64,000 nucleotides of DNA, taken from the NCBI GenBank assembly GCA_026413225.1, contig CM048552.1, positions 186,344,053 through 186,408,052 of the forward strand. Direction: 5' to 3'. The notes below the pieces were generated by a model. That model did no database searches, had not been told where the DNA came from, and was given only the letters and a program-made list of their open reading frames with translations. This document shows, piece after piece, positions 36,919 to 47,795 of the stretch (positions are counted from its first letter, which is position 1; each line of letters starts with the position of its first letter). The stretch is from Otis tarda (taxonomy: Eukaryota > Chordata > Aves > Otidiformes > Otididae). A program made the translations under genes and the position numbers.

Positions 36919-39294
36919 GTGCTATAATTTGGGTTTATGGAGGGAACAGGGAAGGTAGTATATATTGGGCACCTCTTCTGATGTGGAAATGATAACCAGA
37001 AGACAATGGTTTTGCCTTATGGTGTGCATGTAAGATGTTAGTCAGCAGTAATACAGGTCTTCTACAAAAAAAAACGCACCCAAGTATTTTTTCCGGCAGC
37101 TGGCATAAGTAGCCCCAGCCTTGGCTGCTTGTGTCTTGCTCAAGCATGATTACCCTGCACAGTGCTGACAAAAAAAGTTATATGGCCTCAAGGATCCTAT
37201 AGAGGTAAAAGAAAATCTCCAGAGGTAATGGCCTCAGCAGGTTTAGAACTATTGCTGCCAGATGCCAGTCCACACCCTGAGTCATCAGCTGGTACAATCA
37301 TTTTGAATGCTGACAAGGTAGATGCATCCTGTGTCTGTTCATTCAGTGTCCTCCTGGCTGGGTTTGACAATAGCAGCATTAAACTTGGAGAAGAGATTAG
37401 TGATGTGGACATCCGTCTTTTTTGAAATTAACTTCACAGGCAATCTTTGCTTCTTCATGCAAAACCCAGTTTTTGCTACTGGAGTTTTGGGGCACTCCAG
37501 CATGAGAACTGGGAAAGCATTTCCAAGGCGAGTGAGTGATTTGAGCACTACATGCAGCAGAATGCCTTTTATTTCCCTTTGGCATACACAAGACCATAAC
37601 TGATGACCCAGAAATTAAAAACTGTGTTCTGTCATGCATCCTCTGAAGTAATCTACCCCCCAATACTATCCAGACTTAGTAAATGGATTGAAATATCTGA
37701 AAACAAGTGTAGATAAGGACAGCAGTTTTAATCTGCAGTGGTGGAACTTCTTACTAGAATTTCTGAAATATATTTTTAAACACAGATATTAAATATACTT
37801 ATTTCTTGGTATTTTAAGTTTGTGATACTGTCATGCACAGCAGAAGGGTGGGAATGGCCCAGGGCAGATGATGTCTCCTGGAGCAGTAGTATAAGGTTCC
37901 AAGAGCGTGGTGGACATTTTTTGTAACTGGACTTTGACCTTTCCACATTTTTTTTTCAAATTTCTGTGAGTATAAAAGCTCATCAAATTATATTAAGATT
38001 TAGTGCCAAATCAGTTAGTTTAAAATATAAAGTACTTTCAACATTACTTGTTGATATGAAATACTATGCTCTTAGCTGCTGGTGACCTAAGCAGGTGGTG
38101 TTGCGGTGACAGAAGATTGTTTCGTTCTTCACTGCCATGCCTTCACGTGACGCTTTTGAGGGTAACCATAAACTCTGTACTGCCATGGCATTGCTTAGCT
38201 TCTCTTATCTTGGGCAACAGAAGTCATTCTCTGGTAAGGAAAAAATTAAGGAAATACTTTTAACTAGCCTTACAAGAACACAGAATTTCATGACTGCTGA
38301 GGAGATGTTGCTGTAGCACATTTGCCAACCGAGATTTACTGTCTGAAAGTGAAATGTAAACCTGGAATGGTGACAGTGGGCTCGTACCTCAAGAAATGGA
38401 ATAGGAAAACAGATTTACTTACTCTTTTGTGCTTGATCATTGAAGAAGAGAAATGTTAAGCACGGGAGAGAGCATTTTCTCTTTTCTGGCATTGTCTGTG
38501 GCACACTGAACCATATTCCCTTTTCAGAGTCCATGCTGAAGGTGTGCTGCTAATGTTTTAACAAGCACTTTCGTGAGTAGGCTTAGTACCTCAAAGGTTC
38601 ATACACTTGGAAGAGAAGAGGTTCTGAACCAATAGCTTAAAAAATATTTCTTTAAACAAAATATTCTTACAAATATTTCTAGTGAAGGAAGGAGGCACGA
38701 TATAAGAGGTGTATTAGTTATCGCAACTGATATCACTTGGTGAACAAAGTTTATCAAACTGCTTTTATCTGAAAATATTTTAAACATTTTTTCCCTAGAA
38801 AAAAATACCAAAAATACTGATGGGACAAAATAGTCAGCTTGTGTAGCTAAGGGAGGCTACACCTATAAAAAATTTCCAAATGTCTTTTGTTTAATAACAT
38901 ATTCAGTTCATTCAATTGAAAATATTCTTCTGTGTCGCTTCTATGAGTGTCAGTGGTGATTGATTTACAGTGGGGCTAATTTGCTAGTGTTTGGAGAAAG
39001 GCTTTCACAGCACCCTGCATAGACATGCTTGAAAAGTTACTTGAAGGGAGCATAATGGACCATCAGAAGCCACTCCAGTTCATCACTCAGTTTCTGTTTC
39101 ACTTTCGTGATCAGGTTTAGGAATAGACTTCTGAAGGTTTAAGCCTACAAAAGAAGACAGGTGTCCTGGATGTTTTTTCAGAAGTGGCTCCCGATGAAAT
39201 GAGCGGGAACCTTTGGAAAGTCCACTAGGAGCTATTTGTGGTTTTAAACTTCTTGGGAGCTGTACAAGCTTGTAAATGGAAATTTGCATTTCAG
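36919..39294 (+). other. SETDB2: SETDB2 intron
   Basis: Mostly unique sequence. It contains the unidentified minus-strand protein-like stretch at 37,197-37,610, described separately. Otherwise nothing is recognised. Confidence 0.6.
37197..37610 (-). pseudogene. Unidentified protein-like stretch, possible broken retrocopy
   Basis: On the minus strand, three overlapping open frames read like one disrupted protein. In order they are a segment with SVMVLCMPKGNKRHSAAC, then one with LECPKTPVAKTGFCMKKQ and KTDVHITNLFSKFNAA, then one with TLSAFKMIVPADDSGCG. Two frame changes, near 37,550 and near 37,340-37,410, would join them. Composition is protein-like, but I do not recognise the family and saw no poly-A tail that proves retrocopying. 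It could also be chance open frame. Confidence 0.3.
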
Positions 39295-39417
39295 GTGATT
39301 TGAAGTCATTTTGGACACAATTGGGAGGTAGAAGAGTGGATGTCATATTTGAGCAGGTGCAAAATGTGCTGCAGTTGCTAAAGCGAAAGATCAAGAATGG
39401 AACTGCCACCAACCAAG
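39295..39417 (+). CDS. SETDB2: SETDB2 coding exon (residues 4-44)
   Basis: Acceptor TGCATTTCAG, donor GTTTGAG. It encodes GDLKSFWTQLGG, then VDVIFEQVQNVLQLLKRKI and GTATNQ, closely matching the conserved SETDB2 N-terminal helical segment (FEQVQNVLQSLKQKIKDGSATN in mammals). No catalytic role is known for this segment. Phase 1 at both ends. Confidence 0.95.
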
Positions 39418-40845
39418 GTTTGAGATCCTCGTAACAGTTAAGCTGGACCGCAGGGGAGCTGTGGCCTGCTTTGTGTATGGCTGTGTGGTATCTGCCACAA
39501 TTCAGATACCTCTCAATTTAAATTACTTAGTAGTTAGTGTTTTTAAGCACTTCTAAAAATATATCTGCTTTTTTAAAAAAAAAAGACTAATAATTTCAGG
39601 TGCGTTTTGCCATTTTCTTGTTTTGCTTGTATACTTTTTCAAACAGTGTGTGGCTCTTAAGCACATGAAATGTTTATTCTTGAGAAGTAATGAAATATCT
39701 GCAGTCCCTTGTATTTTATTTATCATCGGAAGTTTTAGCCTTTCAAGCTGATCTCAGTGAACTGAATGGTTTTGGGGTTGGATTGTAATTATGTAAATAT
39801 TATTTCATGTTGGAGACCCCATTATAACTTGAAACATTGTTAGAAAACTGTGATAGCAATGCATTTAAGATTGTTCCCTGATTTTAATGGAAATAAGTTT
39901 ATTTTATCTACATCAATCGGAAGTCTGATAAGCCTAGAGCAGTTATACAAGTTTCTTTTTACTTGTTCATTTAATTCAGAAAAAATTCCTTTTTTTATTG
40001 TCACCCATGTAAATGTAATCTATGAATCTTACTGCTTTTTTTGTGCAAGAAAATATACAGTAGTGTAAGATGCTTTTAAACTGGTATAGCCACACCCTCT
40101 GCATTGTACTGCTTGCTCTAAGTCGGTACTGCAATTTTTTGTGTACTTGAGGTCCCACATCTTGATTTTTATGAGAAAATATTACAGCAATGCATAGATA
40201 AAAGTTGAACTTCAATCCCCAGATGATGCAACGAATCTGTGACAGTTAAATTTAAATTTTTCTGTGCTTTATTTTGTTAAGGATTTAAAACTAAAATATT
40301 AACATGGATTTTGCTGACACTTGTCTGTCGCCTTGTAATATTTATTGCATGAGGTAAGAGGTTGAGACAGAACTGGTCTCTCCTTTGTGTTCTGACTGTC
40401 TGAAGGCCATTTCCACCAATTTAGGAGTAGCATTAATTTGGTCTGCCAAGATCAAACCCTTTTCGGCTGGAAGATGACTAGTCTGATGACAAAGTAAAGA
40501 GAGAAACTTACACTAAATTGTGTTTACATGTGTTACTGACACCGGAGGCTACTGGTTTGTGTGTGTTTGGAAACATTCCAGCAGCTTTCCAAAAGCCAGA
40601 GAATGTTTGGTGCTGATTCACAACTATTAACATGAGCCGTAATCTTACTGTAATTTGTAGATGTGTCTGTTAAGGACTGTGGTGCAAGAGGTTTCTAATA
40701 GTACGAGTCTTGCAATGCTCTAGGTTAGCATACTGGGGAAACAAGTGTCTTTGGAGGACTTACACTTTGTTTTCCCTTTTAGTAGTCCCTATTATCATTA
40801 CTTAAATTACACTCCATGTCTGTTTTGTTTTGGTTTCTTGCATAG

Positions 40846-40911
40846 AATGCTGGCAGGCCTGGACACTGGTGAATGAAGCTAATCTAGGTGATCTCTTAAC
40901 CATGAAAAATG
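40846..40911 (+). CDS. SETDB2: SETDB2 coding exon (residues 45-66)
   Basis: Acceptor TTCTTGCATAG, donor GTATGTG. It encodes ECWQAWTLVNEANLGDLLTM; the LVNEA core matches mammalian SETDB2. Small, 66-base, phase 1 to phase 1 exon, so skipping it would keep the frame. Confidence 0.93.
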
Positions 40912-41048
40912 GTATGTGCATCCAAATTGTATTTATTTGGTATGTGGATTTAATTTGTCTTGGTTTACTCCCCAGGAGCTTATTTCCCTTTGTTGAAATT
41001 AGTAAAATAAATCTGAGAAGCATATCAGCATTACAAGGAAAAAATGTA

Positions 41049-42035
41049 GAATCATGGAATAGTTTAGGTTGGAAGGGACCTTTAAAGGCCATCTAGTCCA
41101 ACCCACCTGCAAGGAGCAGGGACATCTCCAACCAGATCAGGTTGTTCAGAGCCCCGTCCAACCTGGCCTTGAATGTTTGCAGGGTTGGGGCATCCACCAC
41201 CTCTCTGGGCAACCCATTCCAGTGTTCCACCACCCTCGTTGTAAAAATGTTTTCCTTCTGTCCAGTCTGAATCTGCCTCACTCTATTTTAAAACCATTAC
41301 CCCTTGTCCTCTCGCAACAGGCCATGCTGAAGAGTTTCTCCCCATCTTTTCTGTAAGTCCCCTTTAGGTATGGGAAGACCGCTATAAGGTCTCCCCGGAG
41401 CCTTCTCTTCTCCAGGCTGAACAGCCCCCAACTCCCTCAGCCTCTCTTCACAGGAGAGGGGCTCCAGCCCTCTGATCTTCGTGGCCTCCTCTGGACTCAC
41501 TCCAACAGGTCCATGTCCTTCTTATGTTGGGGGCTCCAGAGCTGGATGCAGTACTGCAGGCAGGGTCTCACAAAAGTCAAGTAGAGGGGGAGAATCACCT
41601 CTCTTGACCTGCTGGCCACACTTTTGATGCAGCCCAGGATGCGGTTGCCTTTGTGTGCTGCAAGTGCACATTACGGGCTCATGTTGAGCTTTTCATCCAC
41701 CAGCACCCCCAAGTCCTTCTCCTCAGGGCTGCTGTCACTCCATTCTCTGCCCAGCCTGTATTTGTGCTCTGGATTTCCCCAGCCTATGTACAGGACCTTG
41801 CATTTGCCAGTGTTGTACTTCATGAGGTTCTCATGGGCCCACCTCTCCAGCATGCCAAAGTCTCTCTGGCTGGCATCCCTCCCCTCCAATGTGTCAACCG
41901 CACAACACAGCTTGGTGTCGTGAGTGAATTTGCTGAGAGTGCACCCTATCCCAATGCTCATGTCGCCAACAAAGATGTTAAACAGGGCCAGTCCTAACAC
42001 CGACCCTTGAGAAACTCTACTCATCACCAGTCCCC
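41049..42035 (-). repeat. CR1 LINE copy, about 1 kb, 5' truncated and decayed
   Basis: It starts with the reversed CR1 terminus (GAATCATGGAATAGTTTAGG) and runs through the ORF2 C-terminus into the reverse-transcriptase motif B/C region ([15 protein letters not shown]) before ending. The frame is broken by several frameshifts, so it is older than the copies at 21 and 23.5 kb. It lies in a SETDB2 intron, antisense to the gene. Confidence 0.93.
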
Positions 42036-42414
42036 GCTTTGATAGCAGACTGTAATTATTAGTGTTCTCAGGTGGAGGACTGTGGACTCTTGCCTGGGTT
42101 TGTTCTTCTGCGGTTTGTATGTATGTGTATATGGCTTGTACCAAGTGGGGAGAGTTTGAACTAGTAAGCCCTGATGAACCTGAGCTGGCTGCAAGCAGAG
42201 TCATCTTGTGCATGGCTCCACTAGCTGTGATACCCTGGCATCCTTTGACCTCAAGTAACACAGATAAATCTGTATGCGTGCTTCATACGTATGTTGTCTC
42301 GATGTGCTTTGAAAGCTGAATGGGAGGTTTTAATCTGCAAATCACCTGATGGTCTGTGAAAAAGGGCATTTCGGCCTCCAGTTCATCCATGTACACCTAA
42401 GTTTTTCCTCTTTG

Positions 42415-42470
42415 GGAAAAGGGAAGGAGAGAGAGGAAGGGAAGGGAGGAGCAGGAGAGAAAGTGTGAGA
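42415..42470 (+). repeat. Purine-rich tract
   Basis: A G/A-only or nearly G/A-only run (GGAAGGAGAGAGAGGAAGGG and following). A mirror-type polypurine stretch in a SETDB2 intron; no function is implied. Confidence 0.7.
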
Positions 42471-42731
42471 ATGTGTGTTAGCTAGTCACTCACTTGCACA
42501 CCTATGTGCAAACACAAGACTTTTGTGTAAGTTATAAAAAGCAGCTTCTTTTTTTAGAAGGGCACTTGCTAGCATACTCTTTGTTAGCTGTAGTTCATAG
42601 CAATGCATTGTTTTTAATGTATTTTGGCAATTAGCTCTTTAGTAACTGAAGTAAGTTTGATTATAAATTGAAATGTGGATTGCTGAAGTTTTTGCTTGCA
42701 TTCAGTAAGTTTTTCAGTTCATTTTTTTCAG

Positions 42732-42834
42732 TAAGTGATGGGTCTGATGGAGATGGCATACAGGAAACCAAACCCAAATTTCAGCCTCCTCTTACAGATA
42801 ACAGCACTGCAAACTCTGTAGAAAGTTCTCACAG
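42732..42834 (+). CDS. SETDB2: SETDB2 coding exon (residues 67-100)
   Basis: Acceptor TTTTTTTCAG, donor GTCAGTG. It encodes VSDGSDGDGIQETKPKFQPP and then a Ser/Thr/Asn-rich tail. This is a poorly conserved linker between the N-terminal segment and the MBD. It is placed by phase: it enters at phase 1 and leaves at phase 2, joining its neighbours without a stop. Confidence 0.88.
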
Positions 42835-43124
42835 GTCAGTGTATTGAATTGTTTATTCCAGTTCCTTATTTGATGTAATCTTTAGTGCATTTGAGAGAGA
42901 TTTAAATCTCTCTCTTGTATTTCTAAATTCAACATTTTAACCCAGTTTTGAATCCTGGTAGCTTTCAAAGTGAAAATATTTTTAACTTGACCTGCGTGGA
43001 AAACCTGAAATTTGAGTAGATTTGTCTAATTTACCACATCAGAACATTGCAGAATGAAACAGGGCACTTGGTTGTGGCTAAAGAGCCATGAGCGTTACCA
43101 GGATTATCAGGGTTAGGACTTAAA

Positions 43125-43248
43125 AATTTTTTAGTTCAATTCTCAGGCTTTCACAGACTGTGCAGATTGTCAGACACATGACTTAGTCTCTCTGTATTTA
43201 GCCTCTGGTACTGATTTGGAAGATGGGAGTAAAGATATATCATTCCTT
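43125..43248 (+). repeat. MIR-like SINE fossil
   Basis: The order CAGACACATGACTTAGTCTC, TCTGTATTTAGCCTC, GATTTGGAAGATGGGAGTAA follows the MIR core and 3' part (CAAGTCACTTAGTCTCTCTGTGCCTCAG, TGTAAAATGGGG). It is directly followed by a long T tract. Confidence 0.6.
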
Positions 43249-43251
43249 TCT

Positions 43252-43254
<3 letters not shown>

Positions 43255-43285
<31 letters not shown>

Positions 43286-43352
43286 GTCCTTTCTGTGTTT
43301 TACTATGTAAGTTCTTTCTGGGAAGAAGCTGTTGCTTTTTTTTTTTTTTTTT
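43255..43352 (+). repeat. T27 and T17 homopolymer tracts
   Basis: A T27 run at 43,255-43,281 and a T17 run at 43,336-43,352 lie about 200-300 bases upstream of the large SETDB2 exon. These are prone to length variation. They may be counted wrongly by assembly. Confidence 0.9.
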
Positions 43353-43560
43353 CCCCCAAATGCCGCTGAACACATCTTCTTATGATTTTAGGACAGTAAC
43401 ACAATGCAAACAGTGATTTGGTGAAATCCTTGGCCTTCTAGCAATGGGCTGTTTCTTTCCTGTGTTAATAATATTGAACCACTAAAAAACTGAGCATTTT
43501 ACTGGTTGTCTAAGGTGCTGCTCTTTCTCTTTTTTTTTTTTCCTTTTTTATTACAAATAG

Positions 43561-44127
43561 CAAGACGGAGAAGATGGAAAAAACAAATTCAGGGAGTAAA
43601 GAAGCATCTAGTAAAAGTCAAGATTTACCGTTAAATGTGCCGTATCGGAACCACAAGTGCTCTAGTGCATGTCTTGCCAACAGAGCAGCGGGCTCCTACA
43701 AGGGTGAAAATCCTCTTACAATACCAATCCTGTTTCACTTTCAAAGACGCCATGCAAAAGCAGACTGCCTTTCGAAATCACTGGATGTGAACTATAAAGC
43801 TCCTTGTGGACGAAGTCTGAGAAGCTTCCAAGATGTGCAAAATTATCTGTTTGAAACAGAGTGCAATTTCTTATTTGTTGATCACTTCTCTTTCAACACG
43901 TATGTACTGTTGGGCAGGAACATTATAAATCCTGAACCCCTTGTGTTTGATTTTGATATTAGCAATGGAGCCGAGTCTGTGCCCATTTCCTTCTGTAATG
44001 ATCTTGACCGCGCAAGATTACCTTATTTCAAATATCGGAGGGCGTCATGGCCACGTGGATATTATCTCAACAATTTCTCCAGCACATTTGTTGATTCATG
44101 TAACTGCACAGATGGCTGCATTGATAG
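43561..44127 (+). CDS. SETDB2: SETDB2 large coding exon with the methyl-CpG-binding-like domain (residues 101-290)
   Basis: Acceptor TTACAAATAG, donor GTAGGTAG. The exon encodes a Cys-containing stretch (HKCSSACLAN), then the MBD at about residues 155-225, with FHFQRRHAK, CGRSLRSFQDVQNYLFETEC and FSFNTYV. A conserved linker follows (DISNGAESVPISFCND, PYFKYR). Last come the first three pre-SET cysteines in CNCTDGC (281, 283, 287). SETDB2 is a nuclear enzyme that trimethylates histone H3 lysine 9; the MBD in this family may not bind methylated DNA as classical MBDs do. Phase 2 at both ends. Confidence 0.98.
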
Positions 44128-45638
44128 GTAGGTAGAAGAATCTAACCCCAGACAAGTGATGCATGATGCCTCAGTAGTAGGTTCATGGTGTGCCAAACAG
44201 TCCCAAATAATGAAAGACCGATTCTGCTGGAATATCTGTAGTAGCTGTCTTGTGCCATGCTGTGTTTTGACTGACACCACTGTGCCTTTGTCTTCTCCAG
44301 AACTTGAGTGCTCCTACCCATCCAGCCTCTGTTGCAGGGAAGGAAGTGATTAACAAGTGGATTATTTGTGTTCCTTTCCCTTTCTCCCCCAACTGGCAGT
44401 GTGTCTCCTCCAAGTCGAGCTGGCAAGCAGATCTCTCGGCTTTGGGAAAAGAGTAGGGAAGGCAGGGTCTTGTGCCAGCAGAGGAAGGCTCGTTTTCCTG
44501 GCAGGCAGGGAAGGATCCTGCATGACAACTTCTGCAGCAGCTTCTGCTGTGAGATGGTATCCTAGAGGTGGAGTCAGACAGCCTGGACAGATCAGATAAT
44601 TTGGGGCATAAAAGGTTACTGAGGGCAGAGGAAGAAACATCCCCATTCACACTCTACATGCCATCCTTCCCTTTTCCAAACAGAAACTATGAAACCCTGT
44701 GGTCACAGAACACGTTTATGTTCTGAGCAGTTCAAGTGGTGTTGCTCATTGCTGTCTTTTTCTAAAGCCCAGTAACTCTGGGCTACATGTTACTCTGTGG
44801 GAACCTGCCACAGTTAGTGCATCTAAGTGTGGTGATAGTTTTGTCTGCGTATCTTTGACCTGATCTCTGCCTGTGGGTGTTACTTGGTTTTGAATCCGTT
44901 TTGTGTTATTGATAGGTAGGTCAGTTACATGTGCAGTGTCATGGCTCATGGTCCAACAAAAGCTTGAAATCACAGCCTAGTATAATGGAGCTTCAGTAAT
45001 TAAAGGTACATAGTTTCAGCTGAGTGGTGTGGAACAGCAAGTACACAGCATGCTGCTTCTTTATACTGAACTCCCACAAGAGCTGAGATGCTTCTGATGT
45101 GTGGTTTTGTGATCAGGATTTGGTCCGTGCTGTTAGCACCAATGCTGTGGGTCGTTGGAGTTTTCATTACGTAAGATGATGAAGACCAGTATTATTGCTT
45201 GAATTCTGCAGTCTACAGTGTGAAATTCTTAACTTCCTGGGGGCCAGGGTGGCAGGAAAGTAATGAAGTAGTGGCTTAATGGACTGGGATGCTGTGCCAG
45301 AACAGCTGATTTTCATTCATTCATTCAATCCATTTGACAGTGTCCTGTTTATGGTAAATCTCTGCTGTACCTGAGCTGTTTGCATGTGCCTTTTACAGAG
45401 TTTACCAGAAGAATGGGGTTGGGGTGAAGAGAAAATTATTATTGTAAGGCATGCATAACCAAGCAAGAGATAGAGAGTGCCTGAAATGGCCTCATAGAGT
45501 AAAAGTGAGGGGAAAAAATATAAGTGTATATAAAACTCTGTAGTCAAGTACATTTTAAATGACCTAGATTTGTCTTTGATTTATGCTGACCCAAATACAT
45601 TCTGAGATGTTTTACTGTTGTGGTTTGGTTTTTTTTAG
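44128..45638 (+). other. SETDB2: SETDB2 intron
   Basis: No recognisable element. Open frames on both strands at 44,142-44,650 are not protein-like and are taken as chance. Confidence 0.6.
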
Positions 45639-45758
45639 ATCAAAATGTGCATGCCTACAGCTAACTGCAAGAGGCTGTAGTAAAATTTCTCTATCTCCAA
45701 GTAGTAAAACATCTTGTGGATACAATTACAAAAGACTGGAGGGACCTGTTCCTAGTGG
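45639..45758 (+). CDS. SETDB2: SETDB2 coding exon, middle pre-SET (residues 290-329)
   Basis: Acceptor GTTTTTTTTAG, donor GTAAGAAAG. It encodes SKCACLQLTARG, carrying pre-SET cysteines 293 and 295, and then a Ser/Lys-rich loop to YNYKRLEGPVPSG. The 120-base, phase 2 to phase 2 exon could be skipped in frame, but that would remove zinc ligands. Confidence 0.97.
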
Positions 45759-46975
45759 GTAAGAAAGAACAAACTATCAACTGTTATTTTGTTTGTATGC
45801 TTTTCTTCTACTCCTGTAGCATAAGTGGTACAGGACTAAAATAACTGCAGTTTCTGCTTTACTGAAACCTTCCATTTTTGTCACAATTTTACTGACAGAT
45901 CAGGATGATAAAAAATAATTAATGTGAATTGAGTAATGGGAGGAAAAAGCCACTTTTTGTACTGCAGATACTGAAATTTTCACAGCTTAGTTCTTCAAGG
46001 TCGAAGAAGAGCATGAAGAGTAACATAGTCTTAGCCGGTCCAGGAACTCAGGCCCATGTGCTGGTTCATTTAGGCATGCCAAGGGGAGAAGGGAAAGGTG
46101 AATGAAACCTGCCACGGAGGAAGGAGGTCTATCACCACACCATCACAGCGTATATCAGCTGAAGAAGTGTGAGGCAGTAGACACCCTTGAGTTTTGCCCT
46201 GTATCTTATCCACCCATTTGCTCTGTAGGACCAGAGTCCTAAAGAAATACCAGCCCGCTGCTGTTGCTGGACCTGGTTATGTGTGACTCTTCCAAGAGTC
46301 TCCAAAGCTGTCCTAGTGCTTGCAAGTATTTGCCCTTTCTTTTATTCAGCTCCTGTGGATTAATTTGTGGCCTGGGGAGGGTGCCAGTAACGTCAGATGT
46401 TTAGGAGAGGAATTATGCAAGATGGTTTTCTGCAATAGCCAAGAGCTGAACCCATAGGCTTGTGGAGCCCCTTTCAGTCCTTTGTTGCTGTGTGATGTTA
46501 GTTTATGGTTGGCATGCAGTGTTAAAGCTGCCAGTAAACCCAGAAAGAAATGCAAAAACAAAAACCCCACAACTGTGAATTCTTTTAGAAATATTTCATT
46601 AAATCCTAAAGCTCATGACAGCTATAGTGAGGTTGAGGTAAACAGATTGTCTCTGCTAAAATCAGTTCCAGTATAGAATGAGGTGCTTCATAGGGATTTC
46701 TGCTTCTGTATGATAGACTCCTATAAAATAAAAAAGGCTACATTTCTTTTTCTAGTCTACTTATACCAAAATCTAGCTGACAGACTCTTAAAATTGATCA
46801 ATTGGCAATCAAGAAAGTAATGAGCTTCAGAGCACTGCTGCGCAATCGGTTTTAGGCACAGTCTATCTTTTCAGTCAACTGCCTGATTAATGCTCAGGAG
46901 GGAAATTAATAATAGCAAATGTGTTTTGATAATGCATTATTTTATATTGTGTTTTGTTTTGCTTCTTCTTGGCAG

Positions 46976-47145
46976 AATTTATGAGTGTAGTGTGTTGTGC
47001 ACATGTGACAAGATGATGTGTCAAAACAGAGTTGTACAGCATGGCATTCAAGTCAGGTTGCAAGTGTTCAACACAGAGAAGAAAGGCTGGGGCGTCCGCT
47101 GCCTAGATGATATCGACAAGGGGACGTTTGTTTGTACTTACTCAG
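46976..47145 (+). CDS. SETDB2: SETDB2 coding exon, end of pre-SET and start of SET (residues 330-386)
   Basis: Acceptor TTCTTGGCAG, donor [20 protein letters not shown] supplies cysteines 334, 338, 340 and 345. With those in the two preceding exons this makes nine, the full Cys9-Zn3 pre-SET set. The SET domain begins with [18 protein letters not shown], which contains the GWGV S-adenosylmethionine-binding motif, and TYSG. Phase 2 in, phase 1 out. Confidence 0.98.
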
Positions 47146-47566
47146 GTAACAGAAGGTGACCTGTGGAAGATGTATAGCATAATTCTCCCTCTCCTGTGGC
47201 CTGTGCTCTGGAATTTCTTTGAGAACAGGAAAGTAGGGGCTTGGAAGAGAAGTCAGTTAATGTAATCTTAACTGGAGAGATGATCAAATGGACAGAACAA
47301 CCTGGAATGACTGCAATGCAATGGGGCCAGACAAACAATCAAACCATTCTGGAGCAAAGCCTATCTCAGACTGTTGTTTTTTCCCTCACAGGTCTGTGCA
47401 TCCTGCACCAGGGATCGTTTTCCTTCGGTATAAATGCATGTATATTTTGCATTCCCAAATAATGTTCTTGTGGTTTTTTTAATGTAAGTTTGAGCTGCGA
47501 TAGTGTGTGTGACCCATCTTGGCAAACAAATTATTTAAAAAAAAAAAAAAATTATTTTTCTTCCAG

Positions 47567-47795
47567 GCAGGTTAATGAGCAGAGCTGAAGTTCAGGTATT
47601 GGGAGATGCTGGTCAAGAGCTGAAGGAGAAGAGTGCTGTGAATAACAGAGGCCATGGCTTTTTTTCCAAAAAAAGAAAAATTGACACAGATTGTTCAGAC
47701 TCTGTGATTGAACTGGTGCAGACTGGCAAAAATAACATTCTTGAGAAGCAGGAATCTTTGTCTCAGACTGTGGATAATGAAAATAAATCAACTTT
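47567..47795 (+). CDS. SETDB2: SETDB2 coding exon, start of the SET insertion (residues 387-462)
   Basis: Acceptor TTTCTTCCAG, donor GTAAGTTT. GRLMSRAEVQ matches the family (GRLLSRA) and closes the first SET half; the rest is the nonconserved insertion that makes the SET bifurcated. GHGFFSKKRKID aligns with mammalian FSKKRKLE and is a plausible basic nuclear-localisation motif. Phase 1 in, phase 2 out. Confidence 0.95.

Noticed and set aside
44142-44650. Overlapping open frames on both strands after the MBD exon
   Set aside because: They lie within an intron defined by phase-matched flanking exons and have no protein-like features.
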